From positions 3,038,001-3,102,000 of the forward strand of contig JADNRZ010000001.1 of NCBI GenBank assembly GCA_015501605.1: a stretch of DNA of 64,000 bases. The letters run 5' to 3'. The notes beneath the pieces are model-generated. The model did no database searches. It was not told the DNA's origin and saw nothing but the letters and a program-made list of their open reading frames with translations. The DNA is from Panaeolus papilionaceus (lineage: Eukaryota; Basidiomycota; Agaricomycetes; Agaricales). Every line of letters begins with the position of its first letter. The first letter of the stretch is position 1. This document shows, in pieces, positions 35,396-48,534 of the stretch. The translations under genes were made by a program, and so were the position numbers.

Positions 35396-36095
35396 AAATT
35401 GGTTCAACATCTGAGGATTTTTTTGCAGAGGGCTGTCGCGATTACCCATATGTTTCTTCGTACAAAGATGCTGAATGTCGACATTAGGTACTGGGTATAT
35501 GAGGAAGCCTTGAATGATATGTAGCTACAATATAATAACATATATCCGCGTTGACGCGGCGTCATCCTCTACTTATCATTTTCGACTCATTGACACAAGC
35601 AAACGAACTGTAGAACATCCTGCCCTTTTCTGTCATTCCTGTGTGACATTTCCAAATAAAACCAGAATTTTACGTCTACCTTGGCTGCTTTTGCCCTCTT
35701 TTTCTCTTGATTCATGCATGCGGATCATCAGAATGGCCCCTAACTTAAACTTTAAAGAACCGACGCGTCGCTAAATAAAGGAACGTGAGCGGAGAAACGT
35801 CGGAAACCCTCGCAGTCGGTCCGCCGCTGGCCGGGTCAACCCCAGCCTGGACAATCTGAACCTCCAATTTTGTACGACAAAGCATCCACCTGATCCTTTG
35901 CTTCTTGTTGAAATAAGCAACATTTCGCCATGGATATTCGCAACTTTCCCTGGGCTTTCTATCACCCTCACTTGTTTATCAGAACCTCAAAAACCTAACT
36001 ATTTCCTCTTGAGCCTTTTCTAGCTTTCCCTGACTGTCGCTCGCAACAGGGACCTGCTCGTTTCCCTCGACCAATAGTTATTGAGATATTTAACT
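35396..36095. other. Intergenic region before beta-mannosidase
   Basis: 700 nt with no supported gene. Includes the beta-mannosidase promoter, whose last 150 nt are pyrimidine-rich. No repeat recognised. Confidence 0.4.
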
Positions 36096-39000
36096 ATGGT
36101 ATTTAAAAGTACTGCCCTTGAAGAGTGGAGCTTCACGCAAGTTGGAGGCGGAGATGGAACGAAAGATGGGGAGTGGTTGCAGGTTTCGTCATTCCCAACC
36201 ACCGTGCACGTTGAACTGTTGAAGCTCAAGCGTATCCCTGATCCAGTGCGTGTCAAGCTCTTACAAGTATTGCGAAGTGAATTTAACCAATCTTCTCATC
36301 ACTTTAGTTCGTTGGTCTTCACGAGTGGGACGTTCAATGTAAGGCGTCATCTAATCTGATTTGGACATTTTAGCCTCATACTCAACACAGGGGTTGGTGA
36401 GGCCGAATGGGCTTTCAAGACCACATTCATTGCCAGCGACGAGGATGTCGCTGCACGTAGCGTTGATCTTGTTTTTGATGGGCTCGACACATTCGCTACT
36501 GTGAAGCTCGTGTGTTCTTCCCTCTCTTCTAATTGTATACAAACTCATCTTGATTTGTACTCCAGAATGGCCATGTTATCCTGAAGTAAGACGCAAGCAA
36601 ACGAAGCCCCACATCTCCTTCTCATATATCTCTTGATACCAATTAGTACCGACAATCAATTCATCACACATCGCGTAGATGTCAAGAAGAGTATCATATC
36701 TGGTTCCAACGAACTATACATCCATTTTGACAGTGCCTTCTTGAGGGGCAGGGATGTTGAGAAGTCTCACGAGAAACTCCTGCTTTGGAACGGAGACTCG
36801 AGCAGACTTCACGTCCGGAAGGCACAATACAAGTGCGTGGCTTTGGTTGACTGCATCTGGTCTCTCTAATATTGACCCTCTTTTTAGCTATGGCTGGGAT
36901 TGGGGTGAGTTGCTCCTTCTGATTGGAAAAAAGATGAACACTGTATTTATATCCGAAAAGGTCCGATTTTAATGACCACTGGCCCATGGAAACCCATCAA
37001 GCTCGAAGTGTACCACAACCGCATCGCAGATATTGACATTCGCAGCGATGTGTCCGAAAACCTGGATGTCAATCTCACTGCTGAACTGCAAACTTCTGTC
37101 AAATCTGAGGGTACTTATGTAACATTTACGCTCAAGAGACCAGATGGGACTGTCGAAAAGGTCGCAGAGAAGATCGATTTGGGAAATGGGAGTGCAGAAA
37201 TCGATTTCGAATGGAAGGCTGGAGAGCTCGAGTTATGGTACCCTGTCGGATATGGTTCCCAGCCTCTGTACACTGTCGAAATTGTGCTCCATGATAAGGT
37301 GAGATATTTTTCACACCATGAAAACACGAAATCTAACACCTTATTGCTTGACACAGAACGGCGTCGTCGTCGACAAGAGGGCAGAAAGAATATCTTTCCG
37401 ACGTGCCCGTGTCGTTCAAGACAAACTCGTTGACCAGGAAGGTCTAACATTCCTGTTTGAAATCAACAACATTCGTATTTTCTGTGGAGGTGGGTCTTCG
37501 CTCCATCGATCTCAACGGTTGAATTAATAGTGCCCTCTTTAGGCTCGAACTGGATCCCAGCAGACTCGTTCCTTACAACGTGTGTAGCTGAACTCTGCGG
37601 CAGCTTTGCAGAATTCTCATACATATTATTTACAGGATGACAGCTGAACGATACCGTGCATGGCTCCAACTACTCGTGGATGGTAATCAGAACATGATCC
37701 GTATCTGGGGAGGTGGTATTTATGAATACGACATTTTCTACGATATTTGTGATGGTGGGTCCCATGTTATCTTGTCCATGACCGACTGCGGCTCATATGT
37801 TTTCAGAACTTGGGAGTAGGTCCACGTTTATTTAATATTGTGGCGATCATAGTTCACAGGCCTCCGCAGTTTTGGTTTGGCAAGATTTCATGTTCGGCTG
37901 TGGTCAAGTAAGCTATCTCTTCTTGCCTGCTGCGTAGAAGTTGAATGCTTTGTTTAGTACCCTGCATACGACACCTTCCTCGAATCAGTGCGCGAGGAAG
38001 CCATTCAAAATGTCAAGAGGCTGCGACACCATCCTTCCATCGTTATTTTTGGTGCGCCATAACCCCCATCGTCTTAAATTGCTATCAAGACGACTCACGC
38101 ATGCCATTTTCTTCTAGCTGGAAACAACGAAGGTGGGCAACATCCTCGGCTCGGAACTTACAAGGGTTCAACGACTTACTCACCGCTGTGCAGATTATCA
38201 AATAGCCGAATCCTACAAGCTGGAGCTGGACTACTCGGATGAGAAGTCCGACTTTCGAAAGACCAACTTCCCTGCCAGGTACATCTACGAGCGTGTTCTA
38301 CCGCAGGTCGTCGGCGAGAACTCGAACATCTACTACCATCGAGGATCGCCATACAGCGGCTTCGGAAAGGTGACCACCGACCGGACTTATGGCGATATTC
38401 ACCAGTGTATGTGATGCCCTTACGAGGCATACTCGGTCCTCTAAATTACCTTGTATGTTAACATTTCCCTTCTATAGGGAATGTATGGCACGGTTCGCAG
38501 GAACCCTGGCACAATTGGGACATTTTGGCAGGTCGCTTTGTTTCAGAGTTTGGGATGTGGGTTGCTTGGCATCGAGTAGTTAATGGACGCCACTGATTCT
38601 CTCGTTAACAGGCAAGGTTACCCTAATATCCGCACGGTGGATTACTGGATTGGAGGCAATGCTGCAGAGAGATTTCCTCAATCTAGGTCGGCTTTAATTT
38701 CCTTCCGCCGAGGTCGGGTGAAATGGATGCTCAGTATTAACCTTTTGAATTAGATCAAACACTAACCACAACAAGGCTGATGGATTCGAAAGGCGCTTGG
38801 AGGCACGTACATGGTATCTTTTTAAAAAACCTGGATGACTCGACTAATTGACGATTTAAATTAGCTTTACCTCGTGGAGAATTTCAAGCATTCATTTGAA
38901 ATAGAAAGGTGGGTTTCTATTTTCCTACCATTGTGATCGCTGCGGTACTCGGGCTCATGAGAATACGAAGCTATGTGTACTATACTCAAATTATGCAAGC

Positions 39001-39952
39001 GGAAACTCTGGCTTCTGCCTATCGCTTGTGGCGGCGTAACTGGAAAGGACGAGGTCGAGAGTACACAGCCGGGGCTCTCGTCTGGCAGGTAGGCAGATCG
39101 TCGCCTAGGTTAATCTCCCCTTTGTTCACCCCGAGTCCCGTTTTAGATCAATGACTGCTGGCCTGTAACATCCTGGGCCATCGTGGACTACTTCCTCCGT
39201 CCCAAGCCAGCGTTTTTCACAGTCGCTCGTGAGCTACGCCCCTATACTGTGGGAATGACTCGCAAGGAGAAACAGACGTTTGCCAACGATCGTTCAGCCG
39301 CTGACTTTACCATTGAAACCATCTTGGAGATCTGGGGCACCAATAGCACCCTGGAGCCCAAAAAAGCTACTCTGGAGGTGACAGCGTTTGATTTGCACTC
39401 TGGATGGACGGAGAAATGGGACCAGGAAGTGACTCTGGCTCCGAATGCCTGCACGGAGATATTCAGTGGTGGCTTACCCGGGCAGCCAATCAGGCGAAAG
39501 AAGAGCGACGTGCCAAAGGTTATCATCGTTTCTGCGCGCTTGCTAGATGGCCAAACGGTGCTTGGCCGATACTCGAACTGGTATGTGGACAGGTTAATAC
39601 TCGTCCCTGACTTCGACCGAGGCTGACGGATTCTTTTTTTTTCTTTCTCTGTTCTCTTTTTCCTTTTTCCTCTTCTTCTGTTTCTGATACAAGGCCCGAA
39701 CCCTTCAAGTTTATCCACTTTCCAGCCGTTCAGGATTTGGGCCTGAAGGTGGACGTCGGAAATGACGGCGAGAGTGTTACGCTCTCGACTCATAAACCCA
39801 TCAAGGGAATCGTTCTCGATGTTGAGGGCGAGGATGTTAAGTGGAGTGACCAGGCCATCGACCTCGTTCCTGGAGATCCGCAAACGATTCGGGCTGTGGG
39901 ACTCAAGGGTAGGGAACTTAAATTACGTTTCTTGGGCGATGGAACGGCGTAG
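36096..39952 (+). CDS. Beta-mannosidase, glycoside hydrolase family 2
   Basis: Some eighteen exons. The joined protein starts MVFKSTALEEWSF and has no signal peptide, so it is probably the cytosolic B-type enzyme. GH2 features in order: the N-terminal jelly-roll (DPFVGLHEWDVQW, FDGLDTFATVKLNGHVIL, YNYGWDWGPVLMTTGPW), the immunoglobulin-like domain, and the TIM barrel with NMIRIWGGGIYE, VWQDFMFGC, the acid/base in AGNNE and the nucleophile in SEFGMQGYP. It then reads YTAGALVWQINDCWPVTSWA and a C-terminal beta domain. The reaction is release of terminal beta-mannose, finishing breakdown of mannans or N-glycan cores. Several exons are very short (AGNNE sits on a 15-nt exon around 38118), which makes automatic models risky. 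No break seen. Confidence 0.88.
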
Positions 39953-40322
39953 GAGGCAACGAGTGCTTTGGGCATAAAGAACGCGTTCTGGACAATGGGA
40001 CTGGATTAGATCAACGCAAGCCTGCGACCACCTCGGGCTTTATTATCGGTTGCAAAAATACAGCAGTTTGTGCTATTAGGAGCATATTACTTATCGAAGG
40101 CAAGATCCGTATAACCGGTGCACGTATATGTAAAAACTATGATTAAAAAAAAGGAGTTAAGAAACCGGCGATTATAGTGGGGTAATATTTTCGATGCGTT
40201 ATTGCGCGCGTGTATGAGAGATGTTACAAAGGCATGGGAGTGAGAGAAAAACAACCAAGAAGTCCTAGGAGTAAAGAAAAAAAAAGAGAGACCGCAAAGA
40301 GATGAAGAGAACTAATAGTAGA
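39953..40322. other. Convergent 3' region, mannosidase and Rheb
   Basis: 370 nt between two convergent stop codons. A/T-rich with poly-A runs on the + strand near 40146 and 40276. No gene seen. Confidence 0.4.
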
Positions 40323-41155
40323 CTACATTATACAACAGCCTTGCTTGGCTTTCGCAGGGGAGTCATTGGTCTGGGTATGTTGTTGATTCTCCTTCTCGAT
40401 CTCTGCTAGACATAGTTCGAAGACTTTAGCTAGCGGGGTTCGACGGACAGCGTTAATTCAAGGATGCGATTAGGCGGCGATTTAGTTGCACTCACCAACA
40501 TTGATGTCTTCCTTGGCGCTGGTTTCAATCCACGCGCAGTGGTTGTCTTCGGCTAATTTTTGGCCTTCAGCAGCCTGGACTTGGCGACTATTTTGAAGAA
40601 AGTGTAAGACCACAGAAATTTGAGAATGACAGGTGCAGGAAATAGCTGCTTTACCTTGTTTTGAGGTCCATCTTGGAGCCGACGATGACACACGGAATAT
40701 TTTGACGGCCGCAAAAGTCGATGATCTTGTCGTAGACGATTTGGATCATGTTGAAGCTATTTCGAGAGGTTGTTGAATAGACAAGGACATAACCGTGAAT
40801 TCCAATAGCATGTTTGGAGCTGAGGATGGAGTATTCGTCCTAGTGATACGTCAGAACGATGGTCATGATGATGGAGTAAGGCTGCTAAGAATCTTGGGAC
40901 TTACCTGACCAGCAGTATCGATAATATCACAGCTAAACTCTGTCCCGTTGTGAGTGATAGACTTTGTAGACACGCTTTCTATGGTTGGGTAGTAGTTTTC
41001 GACAAAGTTTCCGTCGATGAATTGAAGAATGAGCGATGATTTGCCTGGTATAAATGTCAGCCATGTGTATTCGAGTGGAGTACAGTTGGTGTAAACATAC
41101 CGACTGAACGAGAGCCTAAAACAGCAATCTTTCTTTTTCTAAGAGTACCAGGCAT
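40323..41155 (-). CDS. RHB1: Ras-family small GTPase, Rheb type
   Basis: Five or six exons, about 193 aa. It opens MPGTLRKRKIAVLGSRSVGK, where the P-loop GSRSVGKSS has the Arg of Rheb in place of Ras Gly12. Switch I is YYPTIES, switch II DTAGQDEYS, then GSKMDL (NKxD position, with Ser for Asn) and ETSAKE. It ends CCIM, a CAAX box for prenylation. Rheb activates TORC1 and links nutrient state to growth at endomembranes. The variant G4 box (SKMD instead of NKxD) is unusual and is noted as a finding. Divergent from the Spo12-like gene with 260 nt between starts. Confidence 0.8.
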
Positions 41156-41415
41156 TGTCTTGGTAAAAAAGAGGGATAATGGGGGTAAGAAACAAAGAAG
41201 ATTTAAGGAGGTTGTTATATATTAGAAGAAAGCCGGCGACCACGTTGTCGTTCGGAATTCATTCATGAGCGCGTATGTAAAGGCCACACAAAGAGAGCGT
41301 AGTCCATCAATAATAATATTAATTGTCTTTATTTATTTATTACCGGTCCGAACGATCACGTGTTGGTTCATATCGACGCGTTCTTGCCGTTTTCGTCAAA
41401 TTTCTGTCTTTAACC
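41156..41415. promoter_or_regulatory. Shared divergent promoter, Rheb and Spo12-like genes
   Basis: 260 nt between opposite start codons must hold both promoters. Contains an A/T-rich block near 41310-41340 (TAATAATATTAATTG). No specific binding site identified. Confidence 0.45.
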
Positions 41416-41924
41416 ATGTCCACCACCACCTCATCTCCCAACGACTCTCCAGCATCCATCCAACCTCTTCACAATCCTTCCAATGCCGCCAAAGTTCTTC
41501 CTCAGGCACCTCTAGGAAACGTCGCCAATCAACCAGGCATGGCAGCTAGAGCCATGCTAGCCAAGAAACAAAAGAACCAGTAAGTTTCAAATTGATAAAA
41601 TTTCCCCCTATTTCGCTGAAATATCTCATCTGTGTTGGTGTAGCAACCCCACCTACGTCTCGCCTACAGACAACATGATGACACCTGTAACCCAAAAGCT
41701 CAACGCTGCTCGCAAGAAACATTTCACAAAGTTCGTCACTGAAGTAATTTAATAATACCTACGTCTGCTCATCGTCTACATCTAGGACCAAGCCCGTTCA
41801 GCTCTTTGCGTCTCAGAAGGAAGACACTCAATCATCGAGCGACGATGAAGAACAACAGTCAGAGACCCTCAAAACGCCCGCAACAGAGTCGAAGATGGAA
41901 GTTGATGATGAAAACCCGTTCTAA
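41416..41924 (+). CDS. Spo12-like cell-cycle protein
   Basis: Three exons (41416-41579, 41644-41730, 41786-41924), 129 aa. The middle exon encodes NPTYVSPTDNMMTPVTQKLN, which fits the Spo12 core (YVSPTD..(M/L)(S/T)P.TQKL), followed by ARKKHFTKTKPVQLF. The rest is Ser/Asn/Gln-rich and acidic, so likely disordered. Spo12 proteins promote mitotic exit by helping release Cdc14; the two Ser/Thr-Pro sites are phosphorylation sites in yeast. An in-frame ATG lies upstream at 41323 but the leader there is unlike the family, so 41416 was chosen. The shortness and low complexity limit certainty. Confidence 0.68.
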
Positions 41925-42252
41925 ATCCCTTCACATCGCCCATTCTTTCATTATCCCTATATTTATTCTCTTTCGTTCCATGATGTCCTACCTCTCGCTG
42001 TCGTCGTCTCTTGAAGGGATGATAATCTCGCAAGGTTTCCAACCCGTTCTCGTCATTTCATCTTGCTTTGTGTCTGAATTTGTTCTGCTATAAATTTCCC
42101 GTGTAACCATGTACTATCTCAACCAACAGTAACGATCAAGGGAATAGATTCCCACGAATATATATGGGACGCGCGTGCCCTGTCTTTGTATCGCTAATTA
42201 ATTGGCGCTTGCGTATTCCTTGTTTGCTTTCTTTCTTTCCTTATTCACGACC

Positions 42253-43374
42253 ATGGAGTCTACTGCTATCAGAGACGACGTAACTGCACAACTTCAATCG
42301 ATGCTCCAAACCGTGGAAGCTATTGCATCTCGTCTAGGGGGTATAGCTGATTTAGATTTATCAGGCGCAGCAAAGCTATCTTTTGAGTAGGCCTCTCGTT
42401 CTTTCGTTCTTTTCGTTATCTCACTTCTAACTTTGGCCTTCTCTCTCTTCAAGGCAGCAACGATCACTCATCGAAAGTTTACCCTTACTCACAGAAACTC
42501 AACTACGAGAACTGAATCAGCACGGTATGCACTTCACAGGGTCGAGCCACTCAATCTAGAGCTTACGACAGCACTCGTTTTTCCTTTATTTCAATTCACA
42601 TTTCAAATTGAATTGAATTGGCAATTTCACAGACAGCTCGTGTCCTATATGCTTGACGTCATACCTTGCCATTCTCGCAGAATCTGAAATGGCAGAGGCG
42701 ATGGACTCGCCTGCGCACCCTATTGAAGAATTAGGGGTGACGCGGCTGTCTCAATCATGGCAATGTGGCCATATGTTCTGTAGAAGAGAGTGAGTAGTTG
42801 ATCTCTGAATACCACTAGGGATAGAGATAAGCTAATAAGGTTCCGCTCTTCACGCATCCAGTATCACAAAGTGGATTCACAGCGGCGTACGTACCCCACT
42901 TTTTCATTCATTTCACTCTATATAACTCTATATCACACATCACACATTCACATTCACACACGTCCATTCATATCTCTTCACCAGAACGACTCATGCCCTC
43001 TCTGCCGACGGCTCTTGGTAGACCCATCCACACTGCCTACACCAACGCCAGCACCAGCACCACCTCAGCCCACCACCACCTCCGACTCAACTGCTACCTC
43101 CTCAAATCCTGACACCACCCCGTCTCCCACTCCAAACGCAAACGCAAATCCAAGTCGAAGTCCTCTCGCCGAGGCTCTAAACAGTGCCGAAGATCTCGAC
43201 GACGAAGACACGCTCGAAAGCATTCTCCGGCAGCTCAACGGCAGAGACGGCAGATCCGTCCTCGGTGGGATAGGGTTCTCGTCTTTCTTTGGTCCTCCTC
43301 CCGGAAATAACAGGAATAGAGATCGGGATAGAGAAGACGATATTGATAGGGATTATTCTGCCATGTATTCATAG
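42253..43374 (+). CDS. RING-finger protein (C3HC4), putative E3 ligase
   Basis: About five exons, roughly 270 aa. An N-terminal helical segment (QLQSMLQTVEAIASRL, then SLIESLPLLTETQLREL) leads into a RING finger: CPIC, a 40-residue loop, QCGHMFCRRDITKWI, then NDSCPLCRR. All eight zinc ligands can be seen (C3HC4: CxxC, CGH, CxxD/W region with D at the sixth position to be checked, CPLC). The tail is Pro/Thr/Ser-rich and acidic, with a repeat-like DRDRD run before the end. Likely a ubiquitin ligase; no substrate or membrane segment seen. The sixth ligand position reads Asp after the splice (CRRD), a known RING variant. Confidence 0.72.
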
Positions 43375-43886
43375 TGTCATAGTGTATTCTGTCCCGCTGT
43401 GATCATGACGTATTTCACTCGACTCTTGCTTATAATTACTAGACACGTTTCCTATCCATTAATCTTTTAACAAAATCATCTCAACCAAATCAAAATACGG
43501 GTAAAACAGCAATCTAGTTGTCCATTAACGTCGCATCCAAAACACAAAAAAACACATCAAAGTATATGTAAAAGACGCAAATCTGGAAAGGGTGACAGAA
43601 AGTCCAATTGGCTATATAGAGGTACCAATGTAGTTAGGGGTAATAGTAGGTACTTGTTAAGCACTCGTCCGTCCCTGACGAGGGTAATGGAACCCTAGAA
43701 ATAAAAGTAAAGAATCAAGGGCTACCGTAATATTATATTATGGCTAAAAGGGGGGTCGTCATAGTCGTCGATCAAGGATGTAACAAGCAAGAATATCGCG
43801 TGGGGTTTATATGTGGAAAAAATAGTTTTAGAGAAGCGAGATTGAGAGGGCGGTTCAGGTGAACGAAGAACAAACGGGGGTTGCGT
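43375..43886. other. Convergent 3' region, RING gene and chitin synthase
   Basis: About 510 nt between convergent stops. A/T-rich, no gene or repeat recognised. Confidence 0.4.
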
Positions 43887-46800
43887 TTAAGCACGACGGA
43901 AGCACCTGAACAGGTTGCGTTTGAAGAAGTAGAATAGGCACTGCAAAACCATCATCAGCATCACAGAGCCAAAGACCAGAAAACAATAAAACACATACCC
44001 CAAGGAACCTAATCAACGCAAGCCCAAACGTCGAATACAATATAATCCCAAAATATGTGCTCTGCTTCCTCACCAACCTCTGCTGATCCTTGGACGCATC
44101 CGCATTCGGCAGCCCATTAATGCTCTCAATCATAATCGCCAATCCAGCATTCGTCAACATCCAAACGGCGACCAATCTCGTACGGAACGTCTTGTTCTGA
44201 TCGTCCATAGTGGGCTTTTCGGGCACTTCCTTCTTATCGATTTTGGTAATCGCGCGAGTGACGGTTTCTTTGAAGGCGAGATCGACGTCGGCTTGGGCTT
44301 GTGTTTTGTCTTCGACAACGGCGGCGTCGGTGTCTTTGGATTTGGAGGATGAGACGGACGGAAGAGCTTCGGCCTTGTCGCTTCCTTTGGTACCCCAGGA
44401 CACCTGTTCAAGAAGTTAGCGTTAAATAACGGGTGTGCAGAAGAAATAACTCACATCGTGCAAGTTACAGAAAGCATAAACGTTAAGAACATTGGTGAAG
44501 CTGGGTGCGAGGCAGAGATATTGCAGGAAACTCGAGAACATGTGCCAAGGGTCGCGCTACAACGTCCAACTTATAAGCAAACACAACATAACAGTAAATT
44601 AAACAAAAAGAACATACGTAGAGGAATGAAGCAGTAAAGTAAATTCCAAAGGTCGAGATCATAGCAGCAATAAGAGCACCAATCGGTGGCTTAAAGAACT
44701 GCTTAATAATCTCACTTGACGTCTTGCCTTGAAGTTGACGAGGGATATCCTACAAGTAATTCCAGCACCCGGTTAGCACATCTCTCCTCCAAGTGCAACG
44801 AAGATAAACCCACCTGGAACGACTTGGCCGTCAACCAGAACGAGCAAACCAGGAGATAGACCGCCAAAACCGCATAGACCCAGAGCGTAACAGCATAAGG
44901 CAGCCGTTCTCCCTTTGGCCTATTACCAAGAGCCATAACGAACTGCAGTGCCAGGAACGACAGGTATATCCATTTCAAAACCAAGTTGATCCAGTGAGTC
45001 TAAAACAAATCGACCTGCGTAAGTACACTAAACAAGAGAAAAACTAATGGATAGTTACTTACGACTTCCGCATTTCCAAAAACAAAAATACCTTGATCAG
45101 GCAGCAAATCGATGATGATGCTGAACGTCAACCAAAGATTGGCGAGGGCAAACCAAGAGAAGACCAGAGAGAAAAAGTTGTACTACACGATGTAAATACG
45201 GAGTCAGTATTACTCCTTCAAACTCATTGCACCAACAGGAGAAGAGAAAACTCACCAAAGCCTGAACATGCAAGAAAAACATCCTAATCGGCCCATGGCC
45301 ACTCTTATAAAACGCAAAGAAATTAACAAGCGCATAAACGCTTGCCGCAAAACTACCATTCAGCCATCTCCTCCTCTGCCCAATCAACTCAACCGCCGTC
45401 TCCGGAACATCCGTCTCAGCTTTCGATGGCTTGACGTATGTGAGCGTCCAGCGGTCTTTGGCTTTGGCGACGAGCTCGAAGCATAGGATACGATCTTCGG
45501 CTGTTGGTGTTATTAAATTTTGTATGTGTATAGTTAGTGTGTGATACAGATGGAGTGAGAATGGAGGAATAGACGAACCCAAAAACATGTTCTTGGTGAA
45601 AATGTTCATTCCATAAATACCCTTCTGGCCGAGCCTGTCAGCAAGCGAGTGGTCTCCGTGGAAGTACTGCTCGAGGGGACGTCCCAGGATGGCGCGGTAT
45701 CGGTAAGCAGAGAAGGCACCGGGCAACACAGAGACGTAACCGAAGGAGGATTCGAGTGGTTTGTCTGTTAGGAATGATAAGTTGAGAGCACGAAAGAACA
45801 GAATAAGACGAGATGCATACCGAGAATATTCGACATCTTGTACTCGAAGTTCTGGGCAGCAATGAGAGGGTTCAACAGCTTCTTGCCTCCCTTGATCATA
45901 GCATGGATTTCACCTAGTCCAATTGTTAAACCTCACAAATTCCAATGAAGCAAAGCGCATATACGCACCACAGCACCCTCCCAAGTTGGCATTGTTGTAA
46001 AACGCATCCCAGAGGTAGTAAATAGACTTGTGTCCAGGTTTAGTTCCAGCATCGATGAGAACACAAATTTCGGGCTATAATAGAAAATCAACATGTCAGT
46101 TAGTCAGTTACAAATTTTGAACCGTCGGAGGAATAAAACATCAAAACGGCCAAGCGAGTCCAAAAAAGATAAAAATAGCCACACAGCTCAAAAAACGATT
46201 TGATGATATCATATTTATAGCACGCGAGGTGACGATGATGAGACCACTTCGCGACCGGTACAATCGCTAGACCGTATCAACGGCGAGCAATGCCCTATGG
46301 TAGCAAGTCGGTGCATTGAATAGAACGAACGAAACGTGGCTGGGCTCGTGCACAGATCAGAGAATGCAGAGCACTCCACGACGGAAATACCACGCCGCCT
46401 GGCCCGTATCGGACGTGCACCACCGCTCACATTCAATACAATAATCCGATGAAGTTCCAAAATAGAGAGGACGAGAACGACAGCATGACGAAAAAAGAAT
46501 ACAAGGTGGAAAAACGTACATTCAGCTGCTTTCCAATAGCATTAAACAACCAACGATGCGAGTTGATCTTCTTTTGGTTTTTGGCCTTGAGGACAAAGAT
46601 GATCTGGACTGGGAGAAGGTTGTTGGGATCATTGGGCTGAGGCAGGACGAGCTGTGGGGTGGCGTCGACAGAGAGCTGGGTGGTGTACTAGAATGGAAGG
46701 AGGTGTCAGCATGACCCGATTGAAAGGGAAAGGAAGGGTAGAAAGTATAATAACAAGGTACGCCTCGTGCGTTGTGCGTTGATAGCGCACCCTTGAAGGC

Positions 46801-47911
46801 ACAGAAGAAAAGAAAAACTGCAAAAGAAAAGAAGAGAATCCTACCTCGAAAACATGGGCGACGGTGTCCTTGCCATCAACCTGCTTTTTCATCACACCAT
46901 CCTGGTAAACACCAATGGTAGCGAGGACATCAAGCACGCTCTTGTCCATGGGCTCAAGACCATCCACAATCAACGCTACAGTGATCTTCTTCCATGCGGG
47001 ATCGCCTTCCTCAGCAGGCTTTCTCCAGAACTTGCTCTGTTTGGTATTGCACATGTCACGAATATTGAGCATGACACCATGCAGGGTACGAGCGTAGAGC
47101 GTTTTGTCCTCGTTGTATGAGGTAACCGCAATGAGCAATTCAGTCTCCCGATTGTACATTTTAGTGCGCAGAGACCAGCCGTTTGCTTCAGTAAACTCAT
47201 CAGGGTCGCAAGTTGCAGCGGTGTAGCGCATGTGTCTGCAATGCAGAAATGAAGTTAAATATTTGCTTTGCAAAATAGAGAATAAGACTTGGTGAAGTAG
47301 TAAAGACTCACGAAAACTCTGTGGTGTTGGTGCTCGAGTAGCGCGACTCGATGGCCGAGAATACCGGGGTGGGGACAGGATATTCTGCGATGAAGTTACC
47401 ATGGGTGAGCTTAACCTTGCGAGTCACTCCCCGCTTGATAGTCTGACGTCTCCTCCACGCGTTGTCAATGCCGTTGGTGGACGTTGAAACTACGGATTGC
47501 GGTCTTGCATTTGCATAAGGGTCTCCATACGCCGACGGGTCAAGTGGCCTAAAACAGTCAAAAAGAGCATGAGCACAATGCTCCAATAGTCGGCGGATGA
47601 AAGGGAAGAGAAAAGACGCACGGCGGTGGGTAAAATCCACCCGAGAAGCTCTGCTCGGCGTTTAGAGGCTGCTTCTCCACATAGTCGTCGTCGAGGTCGT
47701 CATTGTCGCGGTGCAATGTCTCAGTGGTGCTCAGATTTGTTGTACTGTCGTAAGGACGTGGCATGAAATTGCGTGGTGGGTTGAAATCTGGGTCCTGGAA
47801 ATGCGTTTGACGAGGACGGTCAGCGAAAGGGTCTGCATAGGGCTCCGCACTAGATGCCCTAGAGTTTGCTGTACTGGATGGGAGAGGTGGTATCAAGTTG
47901 TTGTCAGACAT
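43887..47911 (-). CDS. Chitin synthase, division I
   Basis: About twelve to fourteen exons, roughly 900 aa. After a disordered N-terminus ([13 protein letters not shown]) comes [20 protein letters not shown], the division I N-terminal block, then [12 protein letters not shown]. The catalytic GT2 region has [70 protein letters not shown] and the product-binding QRRRW. Several membrane segments follow. The last spliced exon reads [17 protein letters not shown] and stops at 43887; reading through the final intron would give a spurious end at 43855. It polymerises UDP-GlcNAc into chitin across the plasma membrane. Class I, II or III not decided. Divergent from the GST-like gene. Confidence 0.92.
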
Positions 47912-48534
47912 TCCTGATGCAACTGTAGGTATTCAGAAGTCAATGGTCGTTAATGACAAGCAACAAAGGCAAGGACACAGCGCTGCTGTTGTCGATGTGA
48001 AGGGATGAGGACAAGACGTGACGAGAAAGTTGTTGGGACCTGCGAGAAATAATTAAGTTACAAGTGTAAGTGGCAGTGTTTGCTGATCGAATGCACGTGA
48101 ACTTGTCCCTTTCAACAGCCACAAATTCGCCGCAAACCATAAAATAACAGCCATTTCAACATAAAATGATAATCTTGGGCATTCTGAGGTTAGATTACTG
48201 GTCTGAGGCACAAGATAAAATAGACATTCGAGCCTGACATCGCTCAGTACCGAGATTTGACAGGAATGATGATACTCTCGACTATCATCCGCGTTAACAC
48301 TCAATATCCTCCTTCCAAGCTTTGGATTTGTAAGTAATTTTTTAAAATATCAGAGTGTATTGAAACTTTACGGATCTCCCTTCTTCTGAACTCACGGGTA
48401 CCCAATTACCGGTTACCGTCACATTATGAACATAATGCTTATAAGCTCTGAACATTTCCTTGGTCCGCACTTGACCCTTCCTCTCATACTTCATCCTTCA
48501 ATTTACAAGCAGTGCTTTATTTTAATTCTTCAAA
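47912..48534. promoter_or_regulatory. Divergent promoter, chitin synthase and GST-like gene
   Basis: 623 nt between two opposite start codons, so both promoters lie here. A/T-rich stretch at 48340-48360. The GGGTACC..GGTTACC words at 48399-48417 form a loose repeat of unknown meaning. Confidence 0.45.
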
